A stretch of 64,000 nucleotides of DNA, taken from NCBI GenBank assembly GCA_964355015.1, contig CAYHCE010000001.1:62001-126000 (forward strand). The letters are read 5' to 3'. The position numbers were made by a program, and so were the translations under genes. This document shows, piece by piece, positions 1 through 7,395 of this stretch; the stretch's first letter is position 1; each line of letters begins with the position of its first letter. Source of the stretch: CAYHCE01 sp964355015. Lineage in GTDB: Bacteria; Cyanobacteriota; Cyanobacteriia; PCC-6307; Cyanobiaceae. The notes beneath the pieces are model-generated. The model was not told the DNA's origin and did not search any database. It saw nothing but the letters and a program-made list of their open reading frames with translations.

Positions 1-1107
1 GCTGGCGATCTGCAGGTGCGCAGCGGTCGCGGCTTCCGCGCCCTGGTTGCCAGCGAGGGGTTGGCGGCCGCCTATGCCGCCACCGACGTGGTGGTAGCGG
101 CGAACGCCGAGTTCACCGACCAGGCCAGCCTGCAGCTCAGCCTGGGCCCGACCGATCCGCCGATCCGCCTGCGGGACGTGCGTCTCGATGGGGTCGCCGG
201 CCTGGGATCCAGCGGCAGCGGTGGCATCACCCTGCCGATCGGCGGAGGGCTGGGGGACCCGCCCCGCCATGGCGGAGCCCAGGTGCTCGGCACCCTGCTG
301 GCCGGCCGTGAGGTGGAGCTGGTCGCCAGCGGTGAGGCCACCGTGCTGCACCCGCGCCGGGAATGGCAGACCCGCCTCACGCTGGAGCGGATCGGGGTGG
401 CGCGCCTGCTGCTGCACAGGGCGATCGCCGAGAACGGAGTGGTGGCGGTGAGCAGCGCCGAGGGGGTCACCCACACCCCCTTTGGCCCGCTGCTAGGGCC
501 CTATGACAGCGCCCTCTACGGTTCGGGCGGCAGCCGCAGCATCGGTCTGAGCATGCCTGGCCTGGCGCTGCTCGGGCCCGGCTCGCCGGTGCTCGTGGGC
601 GGGGCGATCGGCTGGGTGCTGGGGGCTGGCAGCGGCCATCAGCCCCAGACCCGGAGGCTGCCCAGCGGTCATGCCCGCGGCCCTGGCGCGGTGGCGGCGG
701 TGAGCGTGGATCTGACCGATGTGCGCGCCGACTGGATCCGTCCCTGTTCCTTCGACGGCCACGGCAGCGCCCTGCTGGTGGCGATCGCGGCGCCGATCCC
801 TTTGATCAACGTGGCCGTGGCCCGCCGGGCAGCGGTCTCCGACGCCGAACTCGAGGCGCCGGTGCTCGACTTCTCGATTCCGCGGCGGATCCGGCCCAGC
901 TTCGGGTTCGTGACCTACAGCCAGCTGCTGGCCGGTGAGATTCAGGTGGACGGCCGGCAGCTGCGCTGTGCGCCCGCCCACAGCCCCAGGCTGGCGGATG
1001 AGATCAACGCGGAGTTGATCGAGCTGCTGTGCAGCGGCCGCTTTCCGCTGCGGCTGCCCACGGTGCCCCTCTCCTCCCGCCCGGGCCTGATCCCCCTGGA
1101 TGGCTGA
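1..1107 (+). CDS. Homocysteine biosynthesis (HcyBio/DUF39) family protein, 5'-truncated
   Basis: The reading frame is open from the first base, so the N-terminus lies outside the window; 368 residues are visible, probably most of a roughly 400-residue protein. The pattern fits the DUF39/HcyBio family, which in methanogens is linked to incorporation of sulfide into homocysteine. Supporting segments in order are a DPPIRL stretch, a YGGAH-like HGGAQ, a TPFGPLLGP segment resembling the family's MGTLLP region, a glycine-rich GGAIGWVLGAGSGHQ segment, SFDGHGSALLVAIAAPIP, and a C-terminal SYAEL-like TYSQLLAGEI. The family call rests on recalled family patterns, not a search. A GTG at 16 is available but is unlikely to be the true start. 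A CAAD gene follows on the same strand after about 90 bases. Confidence 0.72.
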   Translation, partial: AGDLQVRSGRGFRALVASEGLAAAYAATDVVVAANAEFTDQASLQLSLGPTDPPIRLRDVRLDGVAGLGSSGSGGITLPIGGGLGDPPRHGGAQVLGTLLAGREVELVASGEATVLHPRREWQTRLTLERIGVARLLLHRAIAENGVVAVSSAEGVTHTPFGPLLGPYDSALYGSGGSRSIGLSMPGLALLGPGSPVLVGGAIGWVLGAGSGHQPQTRRLPSGHARGPGAVAAVSVDLTDVRADWIRPCSFDGHGSALLVAIAAPIPLINVAVARRAAVSDAELEAPVLDFSIPRRIRPSFGFVTYSQLLAGEIQVDGRQLRCAPAHSPRLADEINAELIELLCSGRFPLRLPTVPLSSRPGLIPLDG

Positions 1108-1193
1108 ACGGTGGGGAGTGACCAGCCGCGAAACAGGCCTGAGACAACCAGGGAGAAGCGCCTTAAACTCCTCCGGCGGTTTCGCGGCCCCCG

Positions 1194-1898
1194 ATGGTTG
1201 AGTCCTCTGCTGCCTCCAACGAGTCTGCAGCCTCCAACGAGTCTGCAGACTCCAACGAAACGGATCGCTCCGATGGGTCGGATCCCTTGAACGCTGCCAT
1301 GCCGGAAACCCCTGTGGAGGCTTTCGTGGTGGAGGCCATCGCCGCCGAAGTCGTCGTGACGGAGGCGCCCGACGCTGCTGCGGAGCAGGCCCCGGAGCCT
1401 GTGGGGTCCGTGGAGGAGCCGGTGGCCGCCGTGCCGGAGCCGGAGCCCTGGCACGCATCCTCCCCCGAACCCGAGCCGGTTCCCGAGCCTGAGCCGGATC
1501 CCGCTTCGTTCTTCTCGCCGGCTCCCGAACCTGCCGTTGCCACCACCTTGCATGTACCCCCCAGCGAGGGGCGGGCGGGCGAAGGCGGCGAATGGGAGCT
1601 GCTGCTCGGCAAGATCCGCGACTGGTTCGGCAGCGGTCAGCTCCAGCAGCAGGTCGACCGCTACCGCAGTCCGCTGCAGCTGCTGGCCGGATTTGTGGCC
1701 GTCCTGATGGTGTTGCGGATCTACGCCGCCCTGCTCGGGGCGATCGAGGGCCTGCCTCTGGTGCCCGGCCTGCTGGAGCTGGCCGGGGTGGTCTGGCTCA
1801 CCCGTTTCGGCTTCACCCGCCTGGTGCGCAGCAGCGACCGCCAGGAGCTGCTCGCCTCCCTGCAGCGACGCTGGCAGTCCTTCAGGGGCAAGGGCTGA
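1194..1898 (+). CDS. CAAD-domain thylakoid membrane protein
   Basis: A 234-residue protein with two parts. Residues 1 to about 130 are a disordered acidic stretch, starting with a Ser/Asn/Glu/Ala repeat and continuing with Pro-Glu repeats. The C-terminal 100 residues match the CAAD domain (cyanobacterial aminoacyl-tRNA synthetase appended domain): an amphipathic segment, two hydrophobic helices (LLAGFVAVLMVLRIYAALL and LVPGLLELAGVVWLTRFGF) separated by a short loop, then a basic tail. CAAD domains anchor some cyanobacterial aminoacyl-tRNA synthetases to membranes, and stand-alone versions occur in thylakoids and plastids (CURT1-related). No synthetase domain is present here, so this is a stand-alone form. 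ATG at 1194 is the only sensible start. Confidence 0.8.
   Translation: MVESSAASNESAASNESADSNETDRSDGSDPLNAAMPETPVEAFVVEAIAAEVVVTEAPDAAAEQAPEPVGSVEEPVAAVPEPEPWHASSPEPEPVPEPEPDPASFFSPAPEPAVATTLHVPPSEGRAGEGGEWELLLGKIRDWFGSGQLQQQVDRYRSPLQLLAGFVAVLMVLRIYAALLGAIEGLPLVPGLLELAGVVWLTRFGFTRLVRSSDRQELLASLQRRWQSFRGKG
1212..1256 (+). repeat. 18-bp tandem repeat inside the CAAD gene
   Basis: The unit gcctccaacgagtctgca occurs at 1212-1229 and 1230-1247, followed by a partial third copy with one change. It encodes repeated Ala-Ser-Asn-Glu-Ser-Ala in the disordered N-terminus. Because 18 bp is a multiple of three, copy-number change would keep the frame. Confidence 0.85.
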
Positions 1899-1991
1899 GC
1901 GCCCGTCCCCGGGCCCTCTCCGGCACGCCGTGGCTCGAAAAGCCGCGCCTGGCCGGTTGATAGCTTGGCCCGACTGCGACAACGTCCAGCG

Positions 1992-3155
1992 GTGACCATT
2001 CAGTTAGGCCGTTCCCGCACCGTCCGCCGGGCCTACGGGATCGACGAGATCGCCCTGGTACCCGGCGGCCGCACGGTGGATCCGGAGGTCACCGACAGCC
2101 GTTGGCGGCTGGGTGGCATCGAGCGTGAGATCCCGATCATCGCCAGTGCCATGGACGGGGTGGTGGATGTGCACATGGCGGTGGAACTCTCCCGCCTGGG
2201 GGCGCTCGGAGTGCTCAACCTCGAAGGCGTGCAGTGCCGCTACGACGACCCCAATCCCACCCTCGACCGGATCGCGGCGGTGGGCAAGGAGGAGTTCGTG
2301 CCGCTGATGCAGGAGCTCTACCGCCCGCCCGTGCGGGAGGACCTGATCCGTCGCCGGATCGGCGAGATCAAGGAACGGGGTGGCATCGCGGCGGTCAGCG
2401 CCACCCCGGTGGCGGCCCTGCGGTTCGGCCGGGCGGTCGCCGAGGCGGGCGCCGATCTGTTCTTCGTGCAGGCCACGGTGGTCTCCACCGAGCACATCGG
2501 TCCGGAGGGCCGCGAAAGCCTCGACCTGGCCGCCCTCTGCCGGGATCTCGGCATTCCGGTGGTGATCGGCAACTGCGTCACCTACGAGGTGGCCCTCGAG
2601 CTGATGCGGGCCGGTGCCGCCGCCGTGATGGTGGGGATCGGCCCGGGCGCGGCCTGCACCTCCCGCGGGGTGCTCGGCGTGGGCATTCCCCAGGCCACGG
2701 CAGTGGCCGACTGTGCCGCCGCCCGCGACGACCATGAGCGGGAAACGGGCCGCTACGTGCCGGTGGTGGCCGACGGCGGCATCGTCACCGGCGGCGACAT
2801 CTGCAAGTGCATCGCCTGCGGTGCCGATGCCGTGATGATCGGCTCGCCGATCGCCCGGGCCATCGAGGCCCCCGGCCGCGGGTTCCACTGGGGCATGGCC
2901 ACCCCCAGCCCGGTGCTGCCGCGCGGCACCCGCATCAGGGTGGGCACCACGGGCAGCCTCGAGAAGATCCTGCGCGGACCCGCCAGCCTCGACGACGGCA
3001 CCCAGAACCTGCTGGGAGCGCTGCGCACCTCCATGGGCACTCTTGGCGCCCGAACCCTGCGGGAGATGCAGCGGGTGGACGTGGTGGTGGCGCCGTCCCT
3101 GCTCACGGAGGGAAAGGTTTACCAGAAGGCCCAGCAGCTCGGTATGGGCAAGTGA
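1992..3155 (+). CDS. guaB3: GuaB3-family IMP dehydrogenase-related protein
   Basis: A 387-residue (beta/alpha)8-barrel protein of the IMP dehydrogenase/GMP reductase superfamily, expected to act at the IMP-to-XMP step or a related purine step. The GTG at 1992 is chosen because it gives the N-terminus typical of the cyanobacterial family (MTIQLGR, then RRAYGIDEIALVPG). The catalytic loop is visible as GPGAACTSRGV, with the nucleophilic Cys, and the phosphate-binding segments as VADGGIVTGGD and ADAVMIGSPIA. The roughly 120-residue CBS pair of ordinary GuaB is absent, which defines the GuaB3 class. A second GuaB is presumably elsewhere. The Yfr1 small RNA and trxA follow, an arrangement known in other cyanobacteria. 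Confidence 0.9.
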   Translation: MTIQLGRSRTVRRAYGIDEIALVPGGRTVDPEVTDSRWRLGGIEREIPIIASAMDGVVDVHMAVELSRLGALGVLNLEGVQCRYDDPNPTLDRIAAVGKEEFVPLMQELYRPPVREDLIRRRIGEIKERGGIAAVSATPVAALRFGRAVAEAGADLFFVQATVVSTEHIGPEGRESLDLAALCRDLGIPVVIGNCVTYEVALELMRAGAAAVMVGIGPGAACTSRGVLGVGIPQATAVADCAAARDDHERETGRYVPVVADGGIVTGGDICKCIACGADAVMIGSPIARAIEAPGRGFHWGMATPSPVLPRGTRIRVGTTGSLEKILRGPASLDDGTQNLLGALRTSMGTLGARTLREMQRVDVVVAPSLLTEGKVYQKAQQLGMGK

Positions 3156-3230
3156 GGCCATCACGCGACACCGTCGTGATCCAGAGGTGAGACTTCGGTA
3201 GACGGGCGAGACGGGCGTTAACCTCCAGGT

Positions 3231-3290
3231 GTGGGGGCTACGGCTCGCACACTCCTCACACCACCCGCCCGGCGCGTCCGGGCATTTTGT
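3231..3290 (+). ncRNA. yfr1: Yfr1 small regulatory RNA
   Basis: The hallmark single-stranded motif ACTCCTCACACCAC is at 3251-3264. It is preceded by a short hairpin (about 3231-3250, outer GTG/CAC and inner GGGC/GCTC around TACG) and followed by a GC hairpin GCCCGG-loop-CCGGGC ending near 3283, then a short T-rich stretch. This two-hairpin layout with an unpaired central motif is the described architecture of Yfr1, a roughly 55-65 nt RNA found across cyanobacteria, commonly between guaB and trxA, exactly as here. A possible -10 (TAACCT, 3219-3224) sits 6 bp before the proposed 5' end. Yfr1 acts by base pairing of the central motif with mRNAs, including outer-membrane protein mRNAs in Prochlorococcus. 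Exact ends are inferred. Confidence 0.85.
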
Positions 3291-3370
3291 CTTCCTACGT
3301 TCGGGCCCGCGAAAGCCGGGGATTCTGAAGCCCCGTTGCTAGATTCGCGTTACCTTGTCCCTCCCTACGG

Positions 3371-3694
3371 ATGTCCAGCGCCGCCGCCGTCACAGACGCC
3401 TCCTTCGAGCAGGATGTGCTCAAGAGTGATGTGCCCGTGCTGGTGGATTTCTGGGCCCCGTGGTGCGGTCCTTGCCGGATGGTCGCCCCGATCGTCGATG
3501 AGATCGCCAAGGAGTTCGAGGGCAAGCTCAAGGTCTGCAAGCTCAACACCGACGAGAACCCCAACGTCGCCAGCCAGTACGGAATCCGCAGCATTCCCAC
3601 CCTGATGGTCTTCAAGGGTGGCCAGAAGGTGGACACGGTCGTGGGCGCCGTTCCCAAGACCACCCTCTCCGGAACGATATCCAAGTACCTCTGA
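3371..3694 (+). CDS. trxA: Thioredoxin (m-type)
   Basis: A 107-residue thioredoxin with the canonical active site W31-C32-G33-P34-C35 and the cis-proline loop SIPTLMVF. It reduces disulfides in target proteins using electrons from ferredoxin- or NADPH-dependent thioredoxin reductases. The length is standard for bacterial and m-type thioredoxins. ATG at 3371 gives the expected short N-terminus. Yfr1 lies about 80 bases upstream. The gap between them could hold the trxA promoter, but I see no convincing -35/-10 pair. Confidence 0.97.
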   Translation: MSSAAAVTDASFEQDVLKSDVPVLVDFWAPWCGPCRMVAPIVDEIAKEFEGKLKVCKLNTDENPNVASQYGIRSIPTLMVFKGGQKVDTVVGAVPKTTLSGTISKYL

Positions 3695-3762
3695 CCACTC
3701 TCCCGGCCCCTGCCGCTCCGCCGCTTCCCGTCAGCGGCCTGCTGGAGGGTCTCGCCCCCGAG

Positions 3763-4773
3763 ATGGCCGGCCATCCACACCGGCTCCTGATCGAGCGCTC
3801 GTTGCACACGGTGCTTGAGCTGGGCCGGGTTGCCCATCAGAGCGAGGATTGGCGCCTGATTTCCGGGGCCCTGCGCGACCTGGAAGATGCGCTTTCGGCC
3901 TTTCACAGCCACCGCTTCACCCGCAAGGTCACGGTGTTCGGATCGGCCCGCAGTGCGCCCGACAGCGCCGTCTACCGGCTGGCCGAGGAACTGGCCCGGG
4001 AGGCGGTTGCCGCCGGTTTCGATGTGATCACCGGCGCCGGGGGTGGTGTGATGGAGGCTGCCAACCGCGGTGCCGGCAGTGCCCGCAGCTTCGGTCTCAA
4101 CGTTCAGCTGCCCTTCGAGCAGCAGCCCAATCCCTTCGTCACCGGCTCCGGCGACCGGCTGGTGCACTTTCGCTACTTCTTCACCCGCAAGCTGTTCTTC
4201 CTGCGGGAGAGCGACGCCCTGGTGGTGCTGCCGGGCGGGTTCGGCACGCTCGACGAGCTGTTCGAATCCCTCACTCTGATCCAGACCGGCCGCACCCCGC
4301 CGATCCCCCTGGTGCTGCTGGCTCCTGAGGAGGATGACTTCTGGCGGGGTCGTCAGCGGGATCTGCTGATCGGTCTGGCCGCCCGGGGTCTGATCTCCGC
4401 CGAGGATGTGCATCTGCTGGGCGAGGCCCGCAGCGCGGCGGAGGCCATGGACTCCATCCGGCGGTTCTACCGGGTCTTCCATACCACCAAGGTGGGCGAT
4501 CAGGGACTGGAACTGCTGCTGCACGCGCCCCTCGGAGCAGAGGAGCTCGCCGCGGTGAACACGCTCTTCTCCGACCTGCTCCTCAGCGGCAGGATCGAGT
4601 TGAGCGAGAGCTGCGATGACACCGACCGACTCCGGCCCTGCCTCCTGCTCGACTTCGACCAGCGCCGGGTGGGACGCCTGTATCAGCTGATCGAGCACCT
4701 CAACGGACTCGACCTGCCGATCTGCCCGGAACTGCAGCATCCCGAGCAGCGGCTCTCTCCCCCCGAGCCCTGA
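3763..4773 (+). CDS. LOG/TIGR00730-family Rossmann-fold protein
   Basis: A 336-residue protein with a LOG-like core at about residues 53-230. The nucleotide-binding segment GAGGGVMEAANRGA is at 91-104 and the signature PGGFGTLDE at 157-165. Members of this family are cytokinin riboside 5'-monophosphate phosphoribohydrolases or related nucleotide 5'-phosphate hydrolases; many are misannotated as lysine decarboxylases. The N-terminal 50 residues and the C-terminal 100 are extensions seen in the longer TIGR00730 forms. ATG at 3763 is the first standard start after the trxA stop. hisH follows after 13 bases, so the two are probably cotranscribed. Confidence 0.85.
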   Translation: MAGHPHRLLIERSLHTVLELGRVAHQSEDWRLISGALRDLEDALSAFHSHRFTRKVTVFGSARSAPDSAVYRLAEELAREAVAAGFDVITGAGGGVMEAANRGAGSARSFGLNVQLPFEQQPNPFVTGSGDRLVHFRYFFTRKLFFLRESDALVVLPGGFGTLDELFESLTLIQTGRTPPIPLVLLAPEEDDFWRGRQRDLLIGLAARGLISAEDVHLLGEARSAAEAMDSIRRFYRVFHTTKVGDQGLELLLHAPLGAEELAAVNTLFSDLLLSGRIELSESCDDTDRLRPCLLLDFDQRRVGRLYQLIEHLNGLDLPICPELQHPEQRLSPPEP

Positions 4774-4786
4774 CCTGTCACCAGCC

Positions 4787-5416
4787 ATGAGCCGGATCGG
4801 ACTGATCGACTATGGGATGGGCAACCTTCACTCGGTGGCCCGCGCCATCGAGCGCCTCGGGGTCGAGCTGGTTCCGGTTCAGGATCCCGCCGCGATGGAG
4901 AGCTGCGCCGCCCTGATCCTGCCGGGTGTGGGGTCCTTCGATCCGGCCATGGAGCGCCTGGAACGCTCCGGCCTGGCGGATCCCGTGCGGCACTGGAGTG
5001 CCCGGGATCGCCCCCTGCTGGGGATCTGCCTCGGTCTGCAGCTCCTGTTCGATGCCAGCGATGAGGGTCAGACCCGCGGGTTGGGGATCCTGCCCGGGAG
5101 GGTGCGGGCGCTGCCGCGCACCCCGGGGCATCCGATCCCGCATATGGGCTGGGCCCCCCTGCTTCCCGCCGCTCCCAGTCCTCTGCTGCCCGAGGGCCAT
5201 CCTCCGGCCTGGGTCTACTTCGTGCACTCCTACGCCGCCGATCCCAGCGATCCGTCCTGCTGCACGGCGCGGGTCGCCTTCGGTGACACGCCGGTGACGG
5301 CGGCGGTCTGGCGGGGCCCGATCGCCGCCTGCCAGTTCCACCCGGAGAAGTCAGGCCCCCAGGGCCGACGGATGCTGCGGCGCTGGCTCGACTGGGTGGA
5401 GCGGCAGACGGCGTGA
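4787..5416 (+). CDS. hisH: Imidazole glycerol phosphate synthase, glutamine amidotransferase subunit
   Basis: A 209-residue class I glutamine amidotransferase that supplies ammonia to HisF for imidazole glycerol phosphate and AICAR formation in histidine synthesis. The nucleophile is C81 in LLGICLGLQLLF, the catalytic His185 and Glu187 lie in CQFHPEKSG, and the N-terminus IDYGMGNLHSV is diagnostic of HisH. hisF is not in the window, as is usual where cyanobacterial his genes are scattered. The stop overlaps the GTG start of rsmD (GTGA), implying translational coupling. Confidence 0.96.
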   Translation: MSRIGLIDYGMGNLHSVARAIERLGVELVPVQDPAAMESCAALILPGVGSFDPAMERLERSGLADPVRHWSARDRPLLGICLGLQLLFDASDEGQTRGLGILPGRVRALPRTPGHPIPHMGWAPLLPAAPSPLLPEGHPPAWVYFVHSYAADPSDPSCCTARVAFGDTPVTAAVWRGPIAACQFHPEKSGPQGRRMLRRWLDWVERQTA

Positions 5417-6021
5417 GCCTGCGGCTGAGCGGCGGGCGAAAGCTGCAGAGCCCGCCGGGACAGACGGCCCGACCCACCGCGTCCCGGGTGCGGCTGGCTG
5501 TGATGAACCTGCTGGCTGCCGATCTCCCTGGCGCCCGCTGGCTCGACCTCTGCTGCGGCAGCGGTGTGATGGGCTGCGAGGCCCTGCAGCGCGGCGCGGC
5601 CGTGGTGGTGGCCGTGGATCACGACCGCCGCATGGCAGCCACCGCCAGGGCGAATCTCGAGGCGGTGCAGCGGGGCCTGGAGCGTCCGGTTCAGGTGCGT
5701 GTGTTCTGCGGTGCGCTGCCGCGATGGCTGGAGCTGCCGCCGAACCGGCGCTGGCGTTCCGGGCCGATCCGTGAGCCAGGCAGCGAAGCCGGCAGCGGAG
5801 TCGACGCTACGGGCTTCGATCTGATCTACGTGGATCCCCCCTATGCCGCCGGACTTCATGGCCCGATCGCCACCGCGGTGAGGGCCGCTGAATGGTTGGC
5901 CCCGGAGGGAAGGATGCTGTGGGAATGCGCCAGCGGGAACTGGCCTGAGGTTCCGGCCGGCTGGTTCCTGAAGGACCAGCGCCGCTACGGCAGCAGCGGG
6001 CTGATGATCCTGGGGCGCTGA
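5413..6021 (+). CDS. rsmD: 16S rRNA (guanine966-N2)-methyltransferase
   Basis: A 202-residue Rossmann methyltransferase with the RsmD hallmarks: an N-terminal GGRKLQSP...TRPTASRVR-type segment, a SAM-binding DLCCGSGVMGCEAL motif near 45-58, and the catalytic DPPY at 141-144. It methylates N2 of a guanine in the 16S rRNA of the small subunit. The insert of about 20 residues rich in Gly/Ser/Arg before DPPY (roughly 112-132) is longer than in the E. coli enzyme. It starts at a GTG overlapping the hisH stop. Confidence 0.93.
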   Translation: MSLRLSGGRKLQSPPGQTARPTASRVRLAVMNLLAADLPGARWLDLCCGSGVMGCEALQRGAAVVVAVDHDRRMAATARANLEAVQRGLERPVQVRVFCGALPRWLELPPNRRWRSGPIREPGSEAGSGVDATGFDLIYVDPPYAAGLHGPIATAVRAAEWLAPEGRMLWECASGNWPEVPAGWFLKDQRRYGSSGLMILGR

Positions 6022-6027
6022 GGGAAC

Positions 6028-6141
6028 TCAGCCGCCCAGGGCGCTGCTGCGGCGGTACTGGTTCCAGGCGGCCACGAACAGGCCCACCAGGGTGATGGGA
6101 ATCAGCCCGAGCACGATGCCGCAGAGGAGGGGTTCGATCAT
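6028..6141 (-). CDS. petG: Cytochrome b6f complex subunit V (PetG)
   Basis: A 37-residue single-span membrane protein: MIEPLLCGIVLGLIPITL, then VGLFVAAWNQYRR and a short tail. Length and sequence are those of PetG, a small subunit required for stability of the cytochrome b6f complex in the thylakoid. The ATG at 6141 corresponds to the normal N-terminus; longer in-frame extensions are not real. It converges with rsmD and diverges from cytM, so its promoter must lie within the 76 bases between 6142 and the cytM start. Confidence 0.97.
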   Translation of the reverse strand: MIEPLLCGIVLGLIPITLVGLFVAAWNQYRRSSALGG

Positions 6142-6217
6142 CGAAGGAAGCTGGTGGTCGAAGCTGGCGCGATTCTCCCATGGCCAAGGCAGGCTGGGGC
6201 AATCTCCCGAACGATCC

Positions 6218-6628
6218 GTGACTGTCGAGCCAACCTCCGTTGTGCAGCTCAACCCCAGCGCGGCGACCACGCCTCCCCAGCGCCGGGGCCTGATCACGGC
6301 CCTTGTCCTGCTGGCGGCCAGCGCCTGCATCCTGTTGCTGGTGTTGCTGCTGCCTGCGGCCCGCAGCGATCCCTATACCCGCCGCACGCTCGACCTGTTG
6401 GGCTCGGCCGAGAACGGCGGGCGCCTGTTCCGGATGAACTGCGCCGGCTGCCACGGCATCGCCGCCCAGGGTCTGGTGGGCCCCAGCCTGCACGGGGTCA
6501 GCCAGCGCAAGAACGATCGCCAGCTGATCCAGCAGGTGGTGAGCGGTCGAACACCCCCCATGCCCCGTTTCCAGCCGGTTCCCCAGGCGATGGCCGACCT
6601 GCTGGCCCACCTGCACACGCTGGCATGA
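6218..6628 (+). CDS. cytM: Membrane-anchored cytochrome c, probably cytochrome cM
   Basis: A 136-residue protein starting at GTG 6218. One hydrophobic helix (about 24-47) acts as an uncleaved anchor or signal, followed by a short c-type domain with the haem site C75-A-G-C78-H79 and a likely axial Met115 in RTPPMPRF. Size, anchor and position in a cyanobacterium fit CytM, whose role in electron flow between photosynthetic and respiratory chains is still debated. A different class I cytochrome c is the alternative. The stop overlaps the ATG of the next gene (ATGA). It lies back to back with petG, another electron-transport gene. Confidence 0.72.
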   Translation: MTVEPTSVVQLNPSAATTPPQRRGLITALVLLAASACILLLVLLLPAARSDPYTRRTLDLLGSAENGGRLFRMNCAGCHGIAAQGLVGPSLHGVSQRKNDRQLIQQVVSGRTPPMPRFQPVPQAMADLLAHLHTLA

Positions 6629-7362
6629 GTGCCCCGGCCACGCAGGCCCTGGCCCTTGTGCTGGTGGAGCCCGCCGGGCCGCTGAACGTCGGCAGCGTGG
6701 CCCGGCTGTGCGCCAACTTCGGTCTGCGGGAGCTGCGGCTGGTGCAGCCGCGCTGTGATCACCTCGGTGACGAGGCCCGTCGCATGGCGGTGCACGCGGC
6801 GCCGCTGCTGGAAAGCGCCCGGATCTTCCCCGATCTGGCGACCGCGATCGCCGATTGCCGTCGGGTGGTGGCCACCAGCGGACGACAGCCGTCCGAGGCG
6901 TCGCCGGCCGTGGGCCCGGAGCAGGCCCTGCCCTGGTTGCTGGGTGGCGACGACTTCCCTGCGGCGCTGGTGTTCGGTCGGGAGGATCGCGGTCTCAGCA
7001 ACGACGAACTGCTCCAGGCGGGGCGCATCCTGCGCATCGGCACCGATGTCGCCTACCCCTCCCTCAATCTCTCCCATGCCGTGGCGGTAACCCTGCACGA
7101 GCTGCGCCGCAGCCTGCCGATCGCTGCGCCGGGCGACAGCGCCAGGGCTGGTCCGGCTTGCCGCGGCGCGCTTGAGGCCGCCCTGGCCGATGCGGAGCTG
7201 CTTCTGCTCGAGGCCGGATTTCTCCTGCCCCACACTGCCCATGCCCGCATGGCGAAACTGCGGGCGCTGCTGCAGCGGGCCCAGATCCGGGAGGAGGAGG
7301 TGGCCCTGCTGCGGGGGATGGTCCGTCAGCTGCGCTGGCTCAGCCACCGCGGAACCCCCTAA
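6625..7362 (+). CDS. SPOUT-family RNA 2'-O-methyltransferase, TrmJ/TrmH type
   Basis: A 245-residue SPOUT (trefoil knot) methyltransferase. Motif 1 is NVGSVARLCANFG at 21-33, motif 2 is ALVFGREDRGLSNDEL around 114-129, and motif 3 is PSLNLSHAVAV at 145-155. The NxGxxAR motif plus the long helical C-terminal extension resemble TrmJ, which methylates the 2'-O of residue 32 in tRNAs. The exact substrate cannot be read from sequence. ATG at 6625 overlaps the cytM stop by four bases. Confidence 0.85.
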   Translation: MSAPATQALALVLVEPAGPLNVGSVARLCANFGLRELRLVQPRCDHLGDEARRMAVHAAPLLESARIFPDLATAIADCRRVVATSGRQPSEASPAVGPEQALPWLLGGDDFPAALVFGREDRGLSNDELLQAGRILRIGTDVAYPSLNLSHAVAVTLHELRRSLPIAAPGDSARAGPACRGALEAALADAELLLLEAGFLLPHTAHARMAKLRALLQRAQIREEEVALLRGMVRQLRWLSHRGTP

Positions 7363-7395
7363 GGTCCAGGCATCACCGTCGCCCTCTGCTCTGCC

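Noticed and set aside
3231..3605. ORF beginning at the Yfr1 position
   Set aside because: Out of frame with trxA and overlaps both Yfr1 and trxA; no protein resemblance.
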